Assembly (NCBI GenBank): GCA_050115935.1
Contig: JASFPO010000112.1
Location: 1-6,633, forward strand
Source: GCA-020344715 sp050115935
GTDB taxonomy: Archaea; Thermoproteota; Bathyarchaeia; Bathyarchaeales; Bathyarchaeaceae
Reading direction: 5' to 3'
DNA length: 6,633 nucleotides
Under the pieces are notes generated by a model. The model saw only the letters and a program-made list of their open reading frames with translations, had not been told where the DNA came from and searched no databases. Both the position numbers and the translations under genes were made by a program. This document shows positions 4,916 to 6,633 of the stretch, piece by piece; position 1 is the first letter of the stretch, and each line of letters begins with the position of its first letter.

Positions 4916-4973
4916 ATCTAAGCGCGCTAACCAACAAACCAGTATATGGGCAACCCTATTTCAACAAAGGTTT

Positions 4974-5096
4974 CTATTTTTGTTTTTTCATCGCATCGGC
5001 CAGTTTTTCTAGTCCAGCGTATATCGCTCCGCCTGCGATAATTGCTCCCACCATTATCAAAACACCTGCAATCAAAGTCGCAATTTCAATACTCAT
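4974..5096 (-). CDS. Small single-helix membrane protein (40 residues)
   Basis: A 40-codon gene with one of the best ribosome binding sites in the window: GGGAGGTGA ends 4 nt before ATG 5096. The protein starts MSIEIATLIAGVLIMVGAII, continues with AGGAIYAG, and ends in a short amphipathic, basic tail (LEKLADAMKKQK). Residues about 5-28 form one Gly/Ala-rich transmembrane helix with small-residue spacing (GxxxxxG, AGG) suited to helix packing, so a role as a small subunit or oligomer is possible. The N-terminal Met-Ser-Ile-Glu is too short for a signal peptide. A TATA-like TTTAATATAA lies 55-65 nt upstream. It is too short for many gene callers. It is convergent with the DUF3795 gene. I do not recognise the family. 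Confidence 0.72.
   Translation of the reverse strand: MSIEIATLIAGVLIMVGAIIAGGAIYAGLEKLADAMKKQK
4977..4988 (+). terminator. T-run, possible plus-strand terminator
   Basis: TTTTTGTTTTTT on the plus strand, downstream of the DUF3795 gene. Archaeal termination commonly uses such T-runs. It also encodes the Lys-rich end of the convergent 40-residue protein, so the composition has a second explanation. Confidence 0.35.
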
Positions 5097-5150
5097 TTAA
5101 TCACCTCCCTACAAGCAAATATCAATTAAACATAGTCAGATGTTTTCAAG

Positions 5151-5161
5151 TTATATTAAAG
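5151..5161 (-). promoter_or_regulatory. TATA box of the 40-residue membrane protein gene
   Basis: On the minus strand the sequence is CTTTAATATAA, 55-65 nt before ATG 5096. Initiation about 25 nt downstream gives a leader of roughly 30-35 nt that contains the GGGAGGTGA site. Confidence 0.5.
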
Positions 5162-5296
5162 ATGATTGGGTTTGGATTGATAATTTAAGATTATGAATAT
5201 CCGGAGAACTTCGACAGCATTGAATATCTAAGCAAGAGACGTTCTGAAGAGATCGCTTAGAATTAATATCAGAGAAGCAATTGATTAAACCGTCTT

Positions 5297-5308
5297 AAAC
5301 AAAAAAGG
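5297..5308 (-). terminator. T-run terminator after the 62-residue gene
   Basis: The minus strand reads CCTTTTTTGTTT about 25 nt after the stop codon at 5333. This matches the simple T-run termination used in archaea; no stem precedes it. Confidence 0.45.
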
Positions 5309-5332
5309 AAAGTTAAGAGTCTGTTTCTAGTC

Positions 5333-5521
5333 TTACTCGCCCTTTTCCACAACTAAAAGAAAGTTCACCTTGGCACCCATTCCCCCAGCGGTAAACTTAG
5401 GATTAACGCTTGGGATGATTGCCACAACTTCACCTTCCAAATTATTCAAGAATTGTTCTAACTTCCTCTGGTCTTTCGTCATATCAATGTCGAATCTATG
5501 AACCCTGTATCTCACTTTCAC
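5333..5521 (-). CDS. Hypothetical small protein, DUF4177-like
   Basis: A 62-residue soluble protein starting MKVRYRVHRFDIDMTKDQRK. A first strand (MKVRYRVHRF) is followed by a charged helix (DMTKDQRKLEQFLNNL), a strand (GEVVAIIPSVN), a Gly-rich turn (FTAGGMGAK) and a last strand (VNFLLVVEKGE). The beta-alpha-beta-beta outline and length resemble DUF4177-type small proteins, but this is shape similarity only. The start is GTG 5521, with GGAG 5 nt upstream. A second GTG at 5515, also behind a GGAG (AAGGAGTGAAAGTG), is equally placed, so the N-terminus may be two residues shorter. A T-run terminator follows. The gene stands alone and is divergent from the 22-residue peptide gene. Function unknown. 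Confidence 0.75.
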   Translation of the reverse strand: MKVRYRVHRFDIDMTKDQRKLEQFLNNLEGEVVAIIPSVNPKFTAGGMGAKVNFLLVVEKGE

Positions 5522-5556
5522 TCCTTCTCCTTCTTTAGCACTTTAGTATGAGCCAG

Positions 5557-5568
5557 CCGATAAAAGAG
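5557..5568. promoter_or_regulatory. TATA-like sequence between the 62-residue and 22-residue genes
   Basis: The plus strand reads CCGATAAAAGAG and the minus strand CTCTTTTATCGG. It lies about 40 nt before the minus-strand GTG at 5521, which fits well, and about 80 nt before the plus-strand ATG at 5644, which fits less well. Confidence 0.35.
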
Positions 5569-5643
5569 TTTAGTAGAGTAAGGATACAGTAAGACATAGA
5601 CCTTGAACTTCTGTTCAGACCAGCTTGAATGGGGGGTGACGCA

Positions 5644-5712
5644 ATGCGTAGTTGGCAATATGCATTGTTAGCGTTGGGGGTTTTTGTGTGGGCAGTGGCA
5701 GTCATCATCTAA
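5644..5712 (+). CDS. 22-residue hydrophobic peptide
   Basis: The reading frame gives MRSWQYALLALGVFVWAVAV followed by II and TAA. It is preceded by GGGGGGTGA, a near-ideal archaeal ribosome binding site, 4 nt before the ATG. A short Arg/Ser/Trp/Gln start followed by 16 hydrophobic residues (Tyr 6 to the C-terminus) would make one minimal membrane helix with the charged N-terminus in the cytoplasm. The ribosome site and uniform hydrophobicity support a real gene; the length makes chance hard to exclude. It could be a membrane microprotein, a leader-type peptide, or a toxin-like peptide; nothing nearby distinguishes these. I do not recognise a family. Confidence 0.5.
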   Translation: MRSWQYALLALGVFVWAVAVII

Positions 5713-6019
5713 CTCAGCAGCTTGACAGATTCTATTTCTGCTGTCTTTCTTGTGGAGCTTGGTTCAAGCTGAAGGTGTGGAGACTCAAGGAGTAAGATCT
5801 AACAGACGACAAAGAAACAAAATGACACACAAGTAAGAGGAAAATTAATGCCATTGCCACAGGAGTATATCAGCAATCCCATCTAACATTTCAAGACAAG
5901 AGCATTCTGACAGATCCATATCAGCTGAGCCGATAACAGCTCTTTTCTTTCACCATCTCGTCAAAGAAATGGGTTTTCTTTCGGCTGAAGCCATTTAGAT
6001 AATATTTCTGTATTCTTTC
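5713..6019. other. Gene-poor spacer after the 22-residue gene
   Basis: I see no convincing gene in this 307-bp spacer. It holds an inverted repeat AGCTTG-GTT-CAAGCT at 5756-5770, a 12-codon frame from ATG 5848 without a good ribosome site, and plus-strand T-rich stretches from 5941 onward (TCTTTTCTTT, GGGTTTTCTTT, TATTCTTTCTT) that could end a plus-strand transcript. A weak hairpin GAGC/GCTC (5927-5942) precedes the first. On the minus strand the phosphatase frame stays open for 32 codons past its stop. Confidence 0.45.
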
Positions 6020-6418
6020 TTACAGCGAGTTGACAAGTCTTGCAACTTTTTCTTTGATCTGGTCGAATATCTTTTTGGAATATTCATGTGGCAAGAAATA
6101 GGGGTCGTCAATATCCCAAACAACTACTCTGTCTACACATTCTGGACACATACTTAGAACAGCGTCTTTGTGTTCTGTTTTCATCGCCACGATAATGTCA
6201 AACATGTCTAGATCTTTCTCAGTTAGACCTTCGGGAGTCTTCTTGAGAAAGTCTTGGGCGCTTTCTCTTGCTAAGTACTTCTTTGCAGCTTCAGAGATTA
6301 GTCTCGCAGAGTCTGTCCCCGCTGAGTCTACTTCGATCTCTGGTTTATGCTTCTTCAGCAATGCTTCTGCTACAGGGCTACGATACGCATTTCCTGAACA
6401 CACGAATAGTATCTTCAT
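6020..6418 (-). CDS. Low-molecular-weight protein tyrosine phosphatase family protein
   Basis: A 132-residue cytoplasmic protein beginning MKILFVCSGNAYRSPVAEAL. The P-loop CX5R is intact (C7 nucleophile, S8 G9 N10 A11 Y12, R13, then S14 P15), and the general acid motif is D105-P106 in WDIDDPYF. DSAGT (31-35) is another family hallmark. Such proteins dephosphorylate phosphotyrosine or, in related branches, reduce arsenate. The classical loop CxGNxCRS has a second Cys where Tyr12 stands here, so the redox-protective disulfide partner in the loop is missing and canonical arsenate reductase chemistry is less likely. A CPEC pair (C91, C94) lies elsewhere. The open frame reaches a GTG at 6427, but ATG 6418 gives the standard N-terminus. 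It is divergent from the 6510 gene. Substrate unknown. Confidence 0.87.
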   Translation of the reverse strand: MKILFVCSGNAYRSPVAEALLKKHKPEIEVDSAGTDSARLISEAAKKYLARESAQDFLKKTPEGLTEKDLDMFDIIVAMKTEHKDAVLSMCPECVDRVVVWDIDDPYFLPHEYSKKIFDQIKEKVARLVNSL

Positions 6419-6462
6419 GCAGATCACACAAGCTTGTAAGTTTCTGACTGTAAGCTCAGTTA

Positions 6463-6482
6463 GATTTTATAAACTTCGAAGC
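6463..6482. promoter_or_regulatory. Symmetrical TATA box and palindrome between divergent genes
   Basis: GATTTTATAAAC contains the self-complementary TTTATAAA, about 40 nt before the plus ATG at 6510 and about 50 nt before the minus ATG at 6418. It could serve either gene. The palindrome CTTCGAAG (6474-6481) follows immediately and may be an operator. Confidence 0.45.
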
Positions 6483-6509
6483 TGCATTTTTGTGTTGAGG
6501 TGATTTATT

Positions 6510-6633
6510 ATGACTTGTTATTTCAGGCATCTTCAACAGATCTTCAAGAGAGCTGGAGTTGAGGTTACGAGTGAAAACAAACGAGAGATTGACAGAATCA
6601 TTCACGGCATTGTAGGTGTTGAGTACAAGCATT
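6510..6633 (+). CDS. Partial N-terminus of a small conserved archaeal protein
   Basis: Forty-one codons are present; the gene runs off the right edge. The start is MTCYFRHLQQIFKRAGVEVT, followed by SENKREIDRIIHGIVGVEYKH. It is predicted to be alpha-helical and charged. The ribosome site GAGGTGA is 8 nt before the ATG, and the TATA box at 6465-6473 fits. I recall short archaeal proteins with this 'MTCYFRHL-IF-KAG' start and an 'IDRIIH-IVGVEYK' segment, annotated only as hypothetical. I am fairly sure it is a real gene and unsure of any role. Confidence 0.75.
   Translation, partial: MTCYFRHLQQIFKRAGVEVTSENKREIDRIIHGIVGVEYKH

Noticed and set aside
5756..5770. Inverted repeat AGCTTG-GTT-CAAGCT as a terminator for the 22-residue gene
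   Set aside because: No T-run follows; the arms are short enough to arise by chance, so it is only noted in the spacer entry.
5848..5886. 12-codon frame in the spacer before the phosphatase gene
   Set aside because: Too short, and AGAGGA before it is 8 nt away and unconvincing; likely chance.

Overview
The window looks like chromosomal DNA from an uncultured, probably mesophilic archaeon. The reasons are strong GGTGA/GAGGTGA-type ribosome binding sites combined with TATA-box promoters (CATAAAA, TTTTATAAA, TTTAATATAA), several GTG starts, short genes with wide AT-rich spacers, and several small proteins of a type I associate with Asgard or Bathyarchaeia-like genomes. I cannot fix the lineage from this stretch. 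No rRNA, tRNA, transposon or CRISPR array is visible.

Layout. Positions 1-132 (-) hold the N-terminus of a probable YeiH-type putative sulfate exporter. Positions 331-609 (-) encode a small alpha/beta protein. A regulatory gap with hairpins and a repeated TATA-like element leads into mntP (848-1405, +), a manganese exporter. A gene-free gap of about 300 bp holds a pair of inverted promoter-like modules. Next, on the minus strand, three genes may be read together: a short zinc-ribbon-like protein (4106-4279), a cobalamin-binding radical SAM enzyme of the BchE-like class (2604-4040), and a heliorhodopsin (1709-2533). The heliorhodopsin retains its Schiff-base lysine, counterion glutamate and other family-defining residues. 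Positions 4492-4848 (+) encode a Cys-rich DUF3795-type protein. The right part holds small genes: a 40-residue membrane protein (4974-5096, -), a 62-residue hypothetical protein (5333-5521, -), a 22-residue hydrophobic peptide (5644-5712, +), a low-molecular-weight tyrosine-phosphatase-like protein (6020-6418, -), and the start of a small conserved protein (6510 onward, +).

The most interesting signals are outside the coding regions. First, every CGCG-containing alternating purine/pyrimidine tract I found lies between genes and none inside a gene; they stop after about 4930. Second, an exact 18-nt promoter-region element occurs in opposite orientations before the radical SAM gene and the DUF3795 gene, with a weaker third copy before the heliorhodopsin. 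This suggests shared control of a light-sensing, radical SAM and Cys-rich protein set. Third, a different TATA-like element of up to 31 nt recurs at two or three places. Fourth, a 22-nt inverted module flanks the centre of the 1406-1708 gap. These are sequence observations; the regulatory meaning is inference.
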